A DNA stretch of 64,000 bases from Microvelia longipes (lineage: Eukaryota > Arthropoda > Insecta > Hemiptera > Veliidae), in contig JACMZG010001863.1 in NCBI GenBank assembly GCA_018340805.1, forward strand, positions 60,092,281 through 60,156,280, written 5' to 3'. The notes beneath the pieces are model-generated. The model was not told the origin of the DNA. It saw nothing but the letters and a program-made list of their open reading frames with translations, and ran no database searches. Positions 45,986-57,509 of this stretch are shown piece by piece. Both the position numbers and the translations under genes were made by a program. The stretch's first letter is position 1. Each line of letters opens with the position of its first letter.

Positions 45986-46328
45986 ATTTGATACTACCGA
46001 GTTTTGCAAAACTTGAATAGTTGACACAATATAATTGTGCGAGAGACACCTACGAAATGTAAGAAGCAAAATGCAATGCTACATCTGGGAACTGTTCCAT
46101 CATTCGTCATTCGTCATCATTGATGGCTCGACATAATGTCATGTCCCACTCTGTTTCGTTACGTCTAACTCATCAGGGCGTCGACAGAGCCTGAACTCAC
46201 TCTGACCTTTAATTAATTTCGAAGAATATAATGTAAAGTATTTACCAGAGACGAGCGGTGCTCTCTTACCGCCATCATGCATGGCAAGCAAAACATATAT
46301 CATTTGATACTACCGAGTTTTGCAAAAC
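45986..46328 (-). mobile_element. Repeat family E, copy 1, flanked by 27-bp direct repeats
   Basis: ATTTGATACTACCGAGTTTT plus seven further bases is exactly repeated at 45986-46012 and 46302-46328. Between them, 46020-46190 matches 61823-61985 closely. Read on the minus strand it contains a hammerhead core at 46176-46147. A 27-bp exact flanking repeat suggests a long target-site duplication or an ectopic event. No open frame. Confidence 0.78.
46147..46176 (-). ncRNA. Hammerhead ribozyme core, probably inactive copy
   Basis: The minus strand reads CUGAUGA, helix II GUUA/UAAC with loop GACG, GAAAC, AGA, then GU. The core is identical to the copy at 61968-61939 except that the cleavage-site base is G (GUG). 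Established hammerhead rules require A, C or U there, so cleavage is unlikely. Confidence 0.75.
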
Positions 46329-46343
46329 ATAAATTTATACTTT

Positions 46344-47205
46344 TCTTCATTCATACCGTATATAATAGAAAAAGTATTGTGTTGTCAAAAAAAACCGAGA
46401 CCGGGATGTCACCGGCATAATCCGTTTCAGGTGTTTATAAGACCCCCAAAGCTGTTATCACAAAGTTGTATGTTTTAATGTGTGTGTCCGTTATCATCGT
46501 ATTTGTGTATTTATACTAGAGAGTTGAAACTTCGTATTTCCCAGTGTATTTATGTTAGAGAGTTAAAACTTCGTATCTCCGAGTGTATTTATTTTAGAGA
46601 GTTGAAACTTCGTATTCCTCAGTGTATTTATACTAGAGAGTTGAAACTTCGTATTTCCCAGTGTATTTATACTAGAGAGTTGAAACTTGCTACAAAAATC
46701 AATTTTTAGGTCTAGTTCTGCATTTTGGAAAACAATGTTTTTGCTATCGACATTAACCCGCTACAATCACTTAGCAAATATTATGAAAATTCAATAAACG
46801 AAGAAAACATTGTCTATCGGTCAGAGATTTGGCACGCATATAGTCCGGACTAATATACGTGCCAAATTTCATCATATAATTTGCATTAGTTTAATTTTTA
46901 TTGAATGACTTGTATCGAAAGAAAGTTAAAAAATCGGAAAAATAGTCTAGTTGACTTGAAATTCGGTACAAGTGTCTTCCTTAACGTAATAAATAAGCAC
47001 ACTAAGTTTCGTTTCAATACGGCAAGTATATCAATGGTTTTTGTTGGATTACAAAATTTAGCAGTGTCGGGGGAGATCAGTCTCTAGATGGGTGACCGCT
47101 GGGAGATAAAACTAATGTAATCATTATCTGATGACAAGTGAAGCGAGTCCGAAAACGGCGAATTATATATTTTGAAGACGAGCGAAGCGAGCTCGAAGTA
47201 ATTTA
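46344..47205 (-). mobile_element. C/D element, near-complete minus-strand copy
   Basis: On the minus strand it runs from the CGAGCTCGCTTCGCTCGTC module (47165-47205) through CCAACAAAAACCATTGATAT and TTATTTATTACGTTAAGG to AAGTTTCAACTCTCTAGTAT, then to the 3' hairpin (about 46345-46385). Between 46827 and 46867 lies a near-perfect palindrome centred on TCCGGA. The short frames at 46482-47471 are not conserved in the other copies, so I do not treat them as genes. An internal segment is tandemly amplified at 46495-46690. Confidence 0.8.
46495..46690 (+). repeat. 39-bp tandem repeat, five units, in C/D
   Basis: The unit begins GTATTTCCCAGTGTATTTAT and ends GAGAGTTGAAACTTC. It corresponds to one segment present once in the copy at 8930-8970. 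As 39 is divisible by three, it keeps a frame open (a 13-residue repeat), which is incidental. Confidence 0.93.
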
Positions 47206-48414
47206 CAACAGAAAGGATTTACAGCAGAAAAAATGTACCAGAAAGGCAATCTTTAAATTCGTACTAAAGTTATTTGGATACTTACTAAATGACAAGAATT
47301 TGCGAAAGTCTAACAAAAGGAGACAAGGAATTGCGGAAATGTTCAAGGGAGGTAATAAATAATATTGTAGTTTCCAGACTTAGGGTGACAGAAAATTTTC
47401 AATTAAGTGCTTATCCTATTGTCGGAAGTTATTCAATTACTAACACTTGGACCAAGTTAAGGCATCTCTAATATCAGTAGGAAAGAAACCGAATCAGTAG
47501 CAAGTGAAAAAAACGGCCGATAGATTGAGAGATTATCACCGGGGATTATTAACACGTGGCAGGTAATACGCTCGAGATTTCCCACTCAACTATTCATTGG
47601 AAATTAAGGGGAGCGGTAATAATCTGGCCGGCAGTATATTAAATCTATAGCGTCACAGGAAATCAACCAAGAGCAAGTCTCGTCTAATTTTCTAATGTAA
47701 CTTTAAATCCTTCTTATGAATTTCCCTCCTAAAAGGGATTTAGGATGTTTAAAGGAAAATTATTAGCGGTAAGGGAATTATAGTTTCCCTCCAGGTGGAG
47801 GGTTTTTCTAAGAACTCTGGCAGGATTTCCTTAATTGCTGTGTCGGACCCGAGATACTTTACCTTATCTTAACTAAAGGGAGTTATAAGAGGTCGGAGAT
47901 TATAGAGTAGATATTCGGTACTTTCCACCGGGAGTTATATATCATAACTCCCCTATACAAATGTATTTCCTGGTCCTATTGTTCTAAACGAACCCCTCTC
48001 AGTTAGACAAATATCATAATAATATCTGCAGTGATTGATTCGCCTTCCGGCTAAGGAAAACTCGCACCGTGTATTTCCTCCCTAAAATTTCCCTCTGCAT
48101 ACTATATGGGCAAAGTATTGTACCAACCTGCCTTTATACCAACAGAATATAAATGAAAATGTACAACCAAACCCACGATGATATTAAATTATTATTTATA
48201 TGAAATATTTAATTCATTAAACAATTTTAATTACCACAACATCAATCGTCGAATTTCCGGTAAAAATCAATACATTCAACGAAATTTAACATTTCCAGAA
48301 CTGGTAACGACAGAAACTACTAAACGTTACTAAACTAAAATCTGAAGCTAGATTTTTTATAATTTTTGTGATCATCTGATTTAAATCATGTAAAGTAGCC
48401 CATTCTTAGACACT
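47206..48414. other. Spacer, no gene seen
   Basis: The more balanced composition at 47.5-48.1 kb could hide a divergent gene, but there is no frame over ~75 codons and no recognisable motif. Confidence 0.4.
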
Positions 48415-48755
48415 TAATTCAACCAGGATTCAAAGTATAAGCGCTAGAGGAGTTCATCATGATCAGAATAATAAAAAAAAATCTCTCCACTGATTTTAGT
48501 ATTTATTTAAAATAAAGCATAACCGACTTTCAACCAACTAAAGGTCATCATCAGTGCCGGTTAGATGTTAGGAAGCTAGGTTTGAGTCTTTTCTTACTGT
48601 TGACACACTCATTATAAGAGAAAAGACTCAAAACAGGGCTTCCCAACATATCACCGCCACTGACGACCTTTAGATGGTTCAAAACCGGTAATGCTTTATT
48701 TTAAATAAATACAAACAGTGGGGAGACTTATTTTATTATTCTGATAATTCAACCA
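48415..48755. mobile_element. Foldback element with tail, 11-bp TSD (P7)
   Basis: Insertion 48426-48744, flanked by exact TAATTCAACCA (48415-48425, 48745-48755). A ~33-bp tail (48426-48458, containing GGAGTTCATCATG) resembles the tail of P5 (GGAGTCCATCAT). The arms are about 120 bp. The left arm, minus 48554-48528, reads CUGAUGA-U-GACCU..GGUUGAAA. The right arm (from about 48661) has a decayed version, CUGACGA. The outer ends share AAATCTCTCCAC / GTGGGGAGACTT with P3 and P5. Confidence 0.88.
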
Positions 48756-48756
48756 A

Positions 48757-49200
48757 TTATATAATTTCAAAATCTCAATTATATAAGTTCAAAATCTTCC
48801 GAAAAGGTTCGCCCAGAAAAAAAAGTCCCCTGTCGATTTGTTTTTACTATTGAGTAAATTTTTAGGGGGGTATAAAATCATAATTTTGACTCGACACAAT
48901 ACATTCAGAAAACTTCCAGAGTTTTTAGAGCTGATTCATTATCAACGGATCTTATCCAAAAATTTAAGAAATTCTAGACATTGCCAACTCTTTCATAAAC
49001 CAATTCTGTGCACCAATACGTGCATACAAACCGTAGTGGTGTTTATCTCGTGAATTGTACGCCAGTAAGCGGTAAAAAAGCAGTTAATATCTCAATCATT
49101 CTACTTATATATTTATATACTCCTTGATATAACAATCTATTGTTAATTCACGAATTTCAGAATTAATCCCCCTCTCCTTAATTTTTTTCATACCACAAAT
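48757..49200. other. Spacer, nothing recognised
   Basis: Short chance frames only. Confidence 0.45.
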
Positions 49201-49462
49201 ATCAGCAGTTATAATAATAATGCCCGTTTAGAGCCTTGAGGCTCATCAGGGATAACCCCTGCGGGAACCACCTCGGGTGGTCGTGGCAACCGTTACGCTC
49301 AAAGTGTATTCTAAAGTTGGCGATAATTTATCTAAACAATAATCTTCTATAAACTGAGAGCGTAACCTGGGATGCGAACCCCAGACCTCAAAGTTGTCAA
49401 AAGTCAGTGTTAAGACTAACGCCTGTAACGACCTCGGCCACGGAGGCGGTCATCAGCAGTTA
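49201..49462 (-). mobile_element. tRNA-derived SINE, subfamily a, with TSD (copy S4)
   Basis: The SINE occupies 49212-49451 on the minus strand between 11-bp direct repeats ATCAGCAGTTA (49201-49211, 49452-49462). Its ATT-type tail is at 49211-49220. The 3' module pairs CCCG/CGGG (49223-49226, 49262-49265) around GAGCC-TCAA-GGCTC and CAGGG-GTTAT-CCCTG. The B-box-like GGGTTCGCATCCC and head GCCTCCGTGGCCGAGG are intact. Confidence 0.92.
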
Positions 49463-50929
49463 GTTTGCAATAAAATACCGATTTCATACATTGGGAAATA
49501 TAAGACGTTGAAAAGAAAACATTCTATGAAATCCATTACAAGTCTTGTTTATCGCCAGAATGAAGAAAATTTAAGGACTGTTAATTTAAGATTTAGTACG
49601 TTTTCCAATCACCTGGGTATGTTAAGAATTACTAAACACCCAGACCATGAAGACCATAAAGACCATGAAGGGGGGAATCACTTGGACCTAAACCTAAAGT
49701 AAAATGCCGCATGAAAAATAAGAATAATCCCAACTCAACAAATCAATAGTAATAACTTGTTATGAAAAATACTGAGAAAATAACATCCAACCTCAATTTC
49801 CCAGCAATTTCCTTTTATGGTGGATTTACGTTATTAATTCTAGGAACGTAGTTAAGGGTCTGCCTAGGGAAGCAAGGGGCAAAACATGGAGGTAAGGGGC
49901 AAACCCCTTGCAGGTGTAATTTGGTAAGCACTTAGAGTTCGTTAGAATGATTTTCCTGATCCACGTTACCTCAGTCTGTTTTACCCCCTCCCACGTCAAA
50001 CTCACGGTTATTCTAGAGCAAATAAATAATTTATAGAGCTCTTATAAGAATCCAATTTTAAGAAATGATATAATTTCCTCGCCACCTTAACTATTTGTTG
50101 ATACTATTTTGTACTATTTTCCTGTAATTTTGTTTTTTTATTTACTTAGATACATTGTTTTCTCCATGTTAAAGACATTTATGTAATCCCTATATATTTA
50201 ATTCTTAGTTAGTCAGATTTCAGACGTACAGAAAAATAATAGCTCAAAACTTAATATTCTGTTCAACATCAGAAAGTTGAGACGCGGAGGTCCAGAAACC
50301 GAGCGAATTTTTCATAGATCGTTCACTGCATGGCACACAATTATATGCATTAATTTGAAGCTTATGTTTTTTACCATATTTTTCTACTTTTTGGTTACTT
50401 ATAGTGGTCGTATCCACTTCGGTGGATTTAGCGATTCAGCTTCCCAGAAGACATCGAAAACGACACACGAAAACGATACACCACTCTAAATTTGTTGTTT
50501 ACCGGCCGTAATTTTGGTTTCCACGGTTTTACCACGGTTTTTCGACTTTTTGGTAACTAACTTATAGCGGTCGTATCGATTCCTAACCGGTTTCAATCGT
50601 ATTAAGACTTATTAAGACTTATTTCCCGGCCAACAAATTTTGACAACTAATTTGACTAATTTTGTGAAAATTTTACTGACTCAGCAAACCGGTTGAATAA
50701 GAGTAGTTAAATAAATATCGATATAAATAATTGTAGCTTGATGGAGTGGAGAATTTGTCGTGATTGAAATCTTATATGCAATAGCCACTTGGAGCAAAAA
50801 TTGATTTGTACATGTAGACGAATGTGAATCCATCAACAGTGATAATAAAGAACGTTGACACCAACAACTTATTAGAGACATTTAAGATCGACGATGCTGA
50901 AAAGTGTACATTCCAAAGAAAAACTAGGG
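49463..50929. other. Spacer, no gene seen
   Basis: A small triplication GACCATGAAGACCATAAAG lies at 49640-49670. CCGGTTTCAATCGTATTA near 50600 resembles the CTGAAACCGGT strings of hammerhead-bearing repeats. Nothing coding. Confidence 0.4.
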
Positions 50930-51300
50930 GTTAAAAGCGTTTAAAACATTATTTGTTTTGACGGAGATTTTGTGGTATAGACTCTCCATGATGTTTAATT
51001 AAAAAAATCAGACTAGAATTAAAAATAATTAATATACTGTCAACCACAATAGTATAAAAAAAACTATAACTGACCGGTTTCCACTTTACGACATCATCAG
51101 AGCTGTTTACAGACTGATGATGATCAGTCAGTAAACATCTGAGCAGTCTGTAAACATCTGATCAGTCTTTAAACAGCTCTGATGATAACATTAAGTCGAA
51201 ACCGGTCAGTTATAATTTTTTATACTATTGTGGTTGACAATATATTTATTGTTTTTAATTTTAGAGTGTTTTATTTTATTAAACATCATGTTAACAGCGA
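50930..51300. mobile_element. Foldback element with hammerhead-like arms (P8)
   Basis: Insertion about 50941-51289 with imperfect 11-bp flanks GTTAAAAGCGT and GTTAACAGCGA. A ~45-bp tail is followed by arms of ~120 bp (CATGATGTTTAAT ... ATTAAACATCATG). Right arm, plus: CUGAUGA (51179-51185) ... GAAACCGGUC (51198-51207), with helix I AGCU/AGUU. Left arm, minus 51100-51072: the same layout. Helix II is weak in both. The centre has a triplicated CAGTCWGTAAACATCTGA motif. Confidence 0.75.
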
Positions 51301-52390
51301 TGTTGTACAACTATGTCCCCTATATAAGAAGCCATAAAGCGATAAGTAACATAAATAACAGAGATAAAAATTATTAATTAAGTATTAATAATTTGACATT
51401 ATTTAATTAATGAAGTTAAAATATAATTAATTTACAGAGTTTTTAGAAAGATGTGATTTACATTTTATTTTTCTAATTTAGATATTTTTTGGTGTTTATT
51501 AAAAAATTTATTTTCCGAGATATTAAATGTATATTTTATTCTTTATTTTTTCTTTTCATTAAAATGTTTTTTTACATTGCGTTATTCTACTTCTAGCTCC
51601 CTCCCTTTCATTATTCTGAATCCCCTAATTTTTGCATTAAAATATATTAAGAAATTAGCAGTTTTTTTTACTTTTCTTCTTAATGAATAAAAAATTTTGT
51701 TTAGTATAAAATACATATTTGTTATATTAATAATACATTCCGTCGTTGCCTATTGTTTCCAACGTATATATAATGGAGAAAAATATATTAAAACACGCCG
51801 AGGGAATTTTGAATTATAAACAAAAATGTAAAATTAGTCCTAAAAGAATAAAATATTAAAAAATTAGTCCGGGTAAAGAAACGTGCGAGTTAATTCCAAA
51901 ACAAACAAATGATATACTTTTTCGTTTTTCTTGTAGAATTTTCCCTATTTAGTAATTCAAGTGCAGATAGTAATTAAGCTGAAACGTTGATATTGTTTGC
52001 TTCAACCGATTCATCAGTCTAATGGGGCAAGACTTCGCTTTAGCTTTTAACATTATGAGTTTTTCTCCGGGCGAGCAGAGTCCGCTCCGTACCTCCTTCT
52101 CTAACTCTCTTACCTTATTCCAGATGAGAAAGTTTATCTCCTACTATTCCTGGTTTATTTTTCTGCCTTTTTTACGTTTTTGTATTTTTAAACGATTACT
52201 TTTTTAGATTTTTTTATATTTTTATTTGTATGTTTTTACATCTGCCCCCTTTAGTCCCTGTTTTACTTAATTTTTTATATTTTAGATTTTAATATTTCAT
52301 TCTCAGCTATTTACTTCTTTGTTTATTTTGATTTCATCATGCCAAATATCTTTTCATCTATCCACTGTTTATTTATAATTAAATGTATCT
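51301..52390. other. AT-rich spacer, no gene seen
   Basis: T-rich stretches; no supported frame. Confidence 0.5.
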
Positions 52391-52881
52391 GTTATTACCA
52401 AGGATCTTGAATAAAGGGGATGACACATTAAGGAACATTTCTGACCCCATGGAAGTTGTATGAGATAGAGAAATAGGAGCAAACTTTTCCCTTGGTTATA
52501 ATGAAAAAAAGCGCTATACGCAGGTTATGTAGCAAGGTTGTCGAGTTTGCTTCTCAACTTTCGTCCGTGCTTCTCGTGATTGTTACATTTGTGGTGCTTG
52601 TTAAGTCATTTGTGCTTATTTAATTTTAAATTTTGGACTATACTTTGCCTCTTCAGTAAGTGATAATTTAAGCGTGTTTTGTTATACCCTTCTCAAGCAA
52701 TAAACAATGGGAAACAATTGAGAGGTAAGTTGGCCTCTAAAATTTAAGACCTGTGCTGTTATAAGAATTGTAAGCATGTGCAGTTGGTTTTTGACATGTT
52801 TTTCGTGTTAAATTTTCACTTTTTTGTATGGCAAATCGACTTAGTGCGTCATCCCCTTTATTCAAGATCCTTGGTTATTAC
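52391..52881 (+). mobile_element. hAT-like MITE family B, complete copy
   Basis: Element 52399-52873 (475 bp) begins CAAGGATCTTGAATAAAGGG and ends CCCTTTATTCAAGATCCTTG, a 26-bp perfect inverted terminus. It is flanked by the exact 8-bp duplication GTTATTAC (52391-52398, 52874-52881). It is homologous along its length to 28421-28925 on the other strand. Non-autonomous; hAT-type by termini and duplication length. Confidence 0.94.
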
Positions 52882-54040
52882 ACATCAACATTCGTAAATG
52901 TATTCAACACCGAATAAAAATCCTCATCTTTGGTTCCCAGCTGTATCTTAACCAACACGGAATAAGTTGCTGAATCATTCAAGTAGAAAATTACAAGTTA
53001 AATGAAGCGTTAATGCATAAAACAGTTAGCGCTGTCAGATGCCGCGGTCATTAGATGAACTAACCGGTTGACCCGCATGGCGATGTTACAGTATTTCACT
53101 TCTTGTTTATTATATTTATATTATTGTAGTCATAATTCCATCTCCCCTCCGGTTAATCCGTAATTCCATCTATTTTATGACCCACATTTCCGGAATCTGA
53201 TTTCTTTTCTTTAATATTTTTTAAATCCAATTTTTAGATGAAATCTTGACATTTTTGTATTTTTTAATTGAATTTTTGAAGTAAATATGTAATTGGTGTA
53301 AGAGAATGAGGGAGTATTATCTTCGAATTCTAATATTGTCAAAATTAATAAATGACGTGCGAAGTAAGAAAAACTGTCACATCGAAATTTTTACTGAAAC
53401 TGATGTCTTGAGTTTGAGTAGACTTAGGTTTGACTTTTCCGCGACCTAAACACAGCTTCCGAATCTAAATTTGGACTAAACTCTTAAACTAGTTTGGATT
53501 CCAATTTCAGCTGTCTAATATACTTCAACATAGGATTAACCATAAAGTTCTAAAACACATGTAATTATAGAAACAGACATGTAAAGCGCAACATACTTAC
53601 AGTCAAAGATCCGGACCTGAAAAATATGAATAATTTTGTATTACTTTAAACCAAGTTTTTCTGAAAATAAACCTGAAATTATAAAGAAAAACATAGTCTG
53701 CATATCCAGAGTGGAGCCCTCATATGATTGCGCATGCTCAAAAATTTTATAAAACCGCACGAATTCTAGTTTACCTTAAATAAGTGGTTCTCTGAGTGGT
53801 TCACCTTTTTAAAGGTGATGCAATTTTCTATAAAACGAGTGTTTAATGATCAAAACCAGATAAATACAACCAAAGTTATGCCTCTTTCAAAAACACCAAA
53901 AAAATGGTTAATTTATGCAAAGTCAGCGAATTTCTTTGAAAAATGAAAGACTTTGTGAATTTTATTGCCATTTAACAAATGTCATAACTTAGGTATAGTA
54001 ATCCGATTTTGACGAAAAAACACTGGTTTTATAGACAATA
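52882..54040. other. Spacer, no gene seen
   Basis: AT-rich sequence with no frame or repeat match. Confidence 0.45.
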
Positions 54041-54438
54041 GCGTAGCATATAATGTAACACATAGTGTAACATATAGTGTAACATACAGTGTAACATAAG
54101 GTGTACCATATAGTATAACATATAGTGTATATAGTGTAGCATATTGTGTAGCATATAGTGTAACATAAGTAGGTGTACCAGTATAGTAACATATAGTGTA
54201 TATAGTGTAGCATATAGTGTAACATATAGTGTATATAGTGTAGCATATAGTATAACATATAATGCAACAAATAGTGCAACATATAGTGTATCATATAGTG
54301 TAGCATATAGTATAACATACAATGTATATAGTAACATACAGTGTATATAGTGTAACATATAGTGTAGCAAATAGTGTAACATACAGTGTATATAGTGTAA
54401 CATATAGTGTAGCATATAGTATAACATATAGTGTAACA
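54041..54438. repeat. 12-bp tandem array (TATAGTGTAACA variants)
   Basis: About 30 units of TATAGTGTAACA/TATAGTGTAGCA with 6-base contractions. The divisible-by-three period gives Tyr/Val/Ser or Met/Leu/Tyr frames on both strands, which are artefacts. Confidence 0.93.
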
Positions 54439-54516
54439 ACAAAAATATGTAGTTGTTGTTATACATTTTCGTTAGTTTTATGTGTTCCTAACATATATTT
54501 AGCGAGTTTTTTATAT

Positions 54517-54704
<188 letters not shown>

Positions 54705-55081
54705 TTGTTATCGAGTGTTATTGACGCATGTGTTGCTGACTTATGGAGTTATATTTTGCTAACCAGTTTTTAACTAAAGAGAATTCTATAGAAATATTTT
54801 CGTCAGATCACTAAGTACACAGGTAACATTAGCATAGGTCACAACATTTACTCGTCACTTTTATAAAAGTTGAAGATAGGTGCAGAAATATAGAGGTATG
54901 TAAATCCTGGTAGTGACTATAGAAAAATATGTCGGATTTCCCGACCTCTTTCCATTCAAAACAAAGTCCTCACACAAAGCCACTTCCTCTTCTTTAATTT
55001 TTTTGTATTTACATTCGATGACTAATATTGTCAAAGTTTCAATACGTACAGCGAATTTAAAAATAATGTAATTCCTGTTAT
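54705..55081. other. Spacer, nothing recognised
   Basis: AT-rich sequence without features. Confidence 0.45.
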
Positions 55082-55195
55082 AAAATGCCTCATGGCATAA
55101 TGCCCATATTACATTAATGGTATATTGCCCATATTACATTAATGGCATGATGCCCAGATTACATTAATATGGGCATTATGTAATCTTAAAGACAA
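55082..55195. repeat. 25-bp tandem repeat ending in an inverted copy
   Basis: Three units of TGCCCATATTACATTAATGG with five further bases, then an inverted TAATATGGGCATTATGTAAT. Confidence 0.8.
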
Positions 55196-55199
55196 GAAC

Positions 55200-55540
55200 A
55201 CCTTCAGTTGATACGGCAATTCTATAGGACTCAACGTCAGACTCAACTTGAGGAAACACATGTGATTGGGAGCCATACGAGGGGAGACGGGCAGGAAGTG
55301 ACCAATCAGAACCCCTCTCTATTCCGAGCCATTACTCCAAATCAGAATCATATTTTTATACTAACTATAATTTCAAGAGAGAAATATAATATGCATCAAT
55401 GAGTCACATAACAAGGCACCATACAGGGCTATCAGGATCTGTCCAACAAATCAATATTGCAAACTGTCACCAAGTCCAGATGATTAGAACAAACTGCCCA
55501 ATACAAAACTTTAAATTGTATAATCTTAAAATGGTTATAT
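55200..55540. other. Spacer, nothing recognised
   Basis: The 64-residue frame at 55208-55402 is not recognisable. Confidence 0.4.
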
Positions 55541-55860
55541 GATTATCATATTTATCATATGATGTTATATGATTATTTATCCTATCATTCATAAATATAT
55601 GATCATATCATATGATCATGTGATATGATCATTTATCATATGATATGATTATCATATGATATGATTATCATATGATCATATGATATGATATCATATGATA
55701 TGATTATCATATTTATATATATGATTATCATATTTATCATATGATATGATTATCATATTTATCATATGATATGATTATTATATTTATCATATGATATGAT
55801 TATCATATTTATCATAAGATATGATTATCATATTTATCATATGATATGATTATCATACAT
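55541..55860. repeat. ~25-bp AT-rich array with palindromic units
   Basis: Units are built from GATTATCATATTTATCATAT and the perfect palindrome ATCATATGAT, so each unit can form a hairpin. Confidence 0.9.
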
Positions 55861-56044
55861 TTAATCTTAAAAAGGTCATATGATTTAAATAGAAATGAGA
55901 AACTTTTAATTTTTTAGATAAAAAATGATATTAAGGTTTTATTGAGTATCTTGTATTCGACACAATATAAACTGCAGTATCACGATCTCGAACACAAATA
56001 TGGTTTTGCTCTATTTGGAGTAAAATACTTTAGGAAGTAAGGAG

Positions 56045-56180
56045 TTATGCTCTCAGTTTTTATGAATAGTAGTCGTCACAAGAGATCCGCATAACTTTGA
56101 GTATAGTGGATGCAAGTAACCTAAAAGGGTTCCCGCAGAGTAAATACCTTGATGGATTAAAAGCCCTAAAACGAGGTTTC
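56045..56180 (+). mobile_element. Degenerate SINE 3' fragment (copy S6)
   Basis: It matches subfamily b from CTCTCAGTTTTTATGAATAG through GGTTCCCGCAGAGTAAATAC and CTTGATGGATTAAAAGCCCT to AAAACGAGG. The head is lost and the hairpins have decayed. Confidence 0.7.
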
Positions 56181-56185
56181 GTCAT

Positions 56186-56440
56186 TACTTTTCCTCATTT
56201 ATACATCTCAATATACTCCTCATAGTGTATAGAAAAAGTGTCGCGTTATCACTAAATTTCCGAAACCGAGATTTCTCAAAATTTTCAGTTTGTGGAGTAT
56301 GAAGACCTCCGGAGTGGTTTTCACTAAGTTTTCTGTATGTTTGCGTTTCTGCTATCATCGTAGCTCCCAGTATATCCACGCAAGAGAGTTCAAACATACT
56401 AGTAGTAGTATACAAAAATTAATCTTTAGGTCTAGTAGTT
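56186..56440 (-). mobile_element. C/D element 3' half
   Basis: It is the reverse complement of the 8905-9110 region. The 3' hairpin is at 56186-56235, ATCGTAGCTCCCAGTATATC at about 56356 and GAGAGTTCAAAC at 56389. It then runs directly into a tandem array made from its own next segment. Confidence 0.8.
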
Positions 56441-56960
56441 CAAAAATCAATCTTTAGTAGTCAAAAATCATCTTTAGGTAGTTCAAAAATCAATCTTTAG
56501 GTCTAGTAGTACAAAAATCAATCTTTAGGTCTAGTAGTACAAAAATCAATCTTAGGTCTAGTAGTACAATCAATCTTTAGGTCAGTTCAAAAAATCAATC
56601 TTTAGGTCTAGTAGTTCAAAAAAATCAATCTTTCTAGTAGTCTAGGTCTAGTACAAATCAATCTTTACAGGTAGTCAATCCAGCTAGGTTAGTAGTACGG
56701 AATAACTCAATCTTTAGGTCTAGTAGTAAAAATTCAAATCTTTAGGTCTAGTACATACAATCTTGTAGTGTCTAGTAGTAGCTAAATCAGGTCTAGTTAC
56801 AAAATATCAAGTCTATAATTCAAATCTATAGTTAGTCATATCAATCTTATAAGTCTAGTAGTAAGTGTACAAATCCAAAATCTAATTTGCTTAGTAAGAA
56901 CGAAAGGTCTAATACGTCTTTATAAGAACGTAATAATCTTTAATCTAGTTGTGCGAAAAT
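56396..56960. repeat. ~28-bp tandem array grown from the C/D element
   Basis: The unit is AATCAATCTTTAGGTCTAGT plus AGTACAAA. The same segment occurs once in the C/D copy at 46694-46720 (AAATCAATTTTTAGGTCTAG). Units become progressively eroded to the right. Confidence 0.88.
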
Positions 56961-57104
56961 TATTATTTGCATCATCTAAATAACTCAGTATAAATAACGC
57001 TGGAAACAGTATCTGCTATTGATTATCTCATATAGCATAAGTTCAATTTTGTAATTGTTCATGAGCAGTATTGACTCGTAGTCCTCACGTTTCAATGAGG
57101 CAGT

Positions 57105-57505
57105 TTCTTATCTACGGCTTTTGTTTTGATTCGTAAGATATGAGTTACCGCTAATTTTATCTACGGCTTTTGTTTAATCGTAAGATATGAGTGACCGCTA
57201 ATTTTAACGTAGGGCTTTTGTTTGAATCGTAAGATATGAGTGACTGTTATTTTTAGCAACGGCTTTTGTTCTTGATCTGTAAGATTATGAGTTACGCTAA
57301 TTTTTATTCTACGGCTTTGTTAGATGTCGGAGTGACGTTAAATTTTAGCATATTTGTTGATCGTGAAAGATATGAGTTACCGCTAATTAACGCTTTTGTT
57401 TGAGCAAAGCAAAGGCTTTATTTGTTTGATAGTAGACTGAGTTACCGCTAATTTTATCTACGGCTTGTTTGATTCGTAAGATAGAGTGACTGCAATTTTA
57501 TTAAA
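57105..57505. repeat. ~48-bp tandem array, about eight units
   Basis: The unit contains ATCTACGGCTTTTGTTTGAT, then TCGTAAGATATGAGTTACCG and CTAATTTT. Units vary in length through small deletions; the sixth and seventh are the most rearranged. Confidence 0.88.
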
Positions 57506-57509
57506 TTTT

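Noticed and set aside
51960..52025. Hammerhead on the minus strand (CUGAUGAAUCGG...)
   Set aside because: CUGAUGA is present, but no helix II pairs and GAAA is lacking at the right distance.
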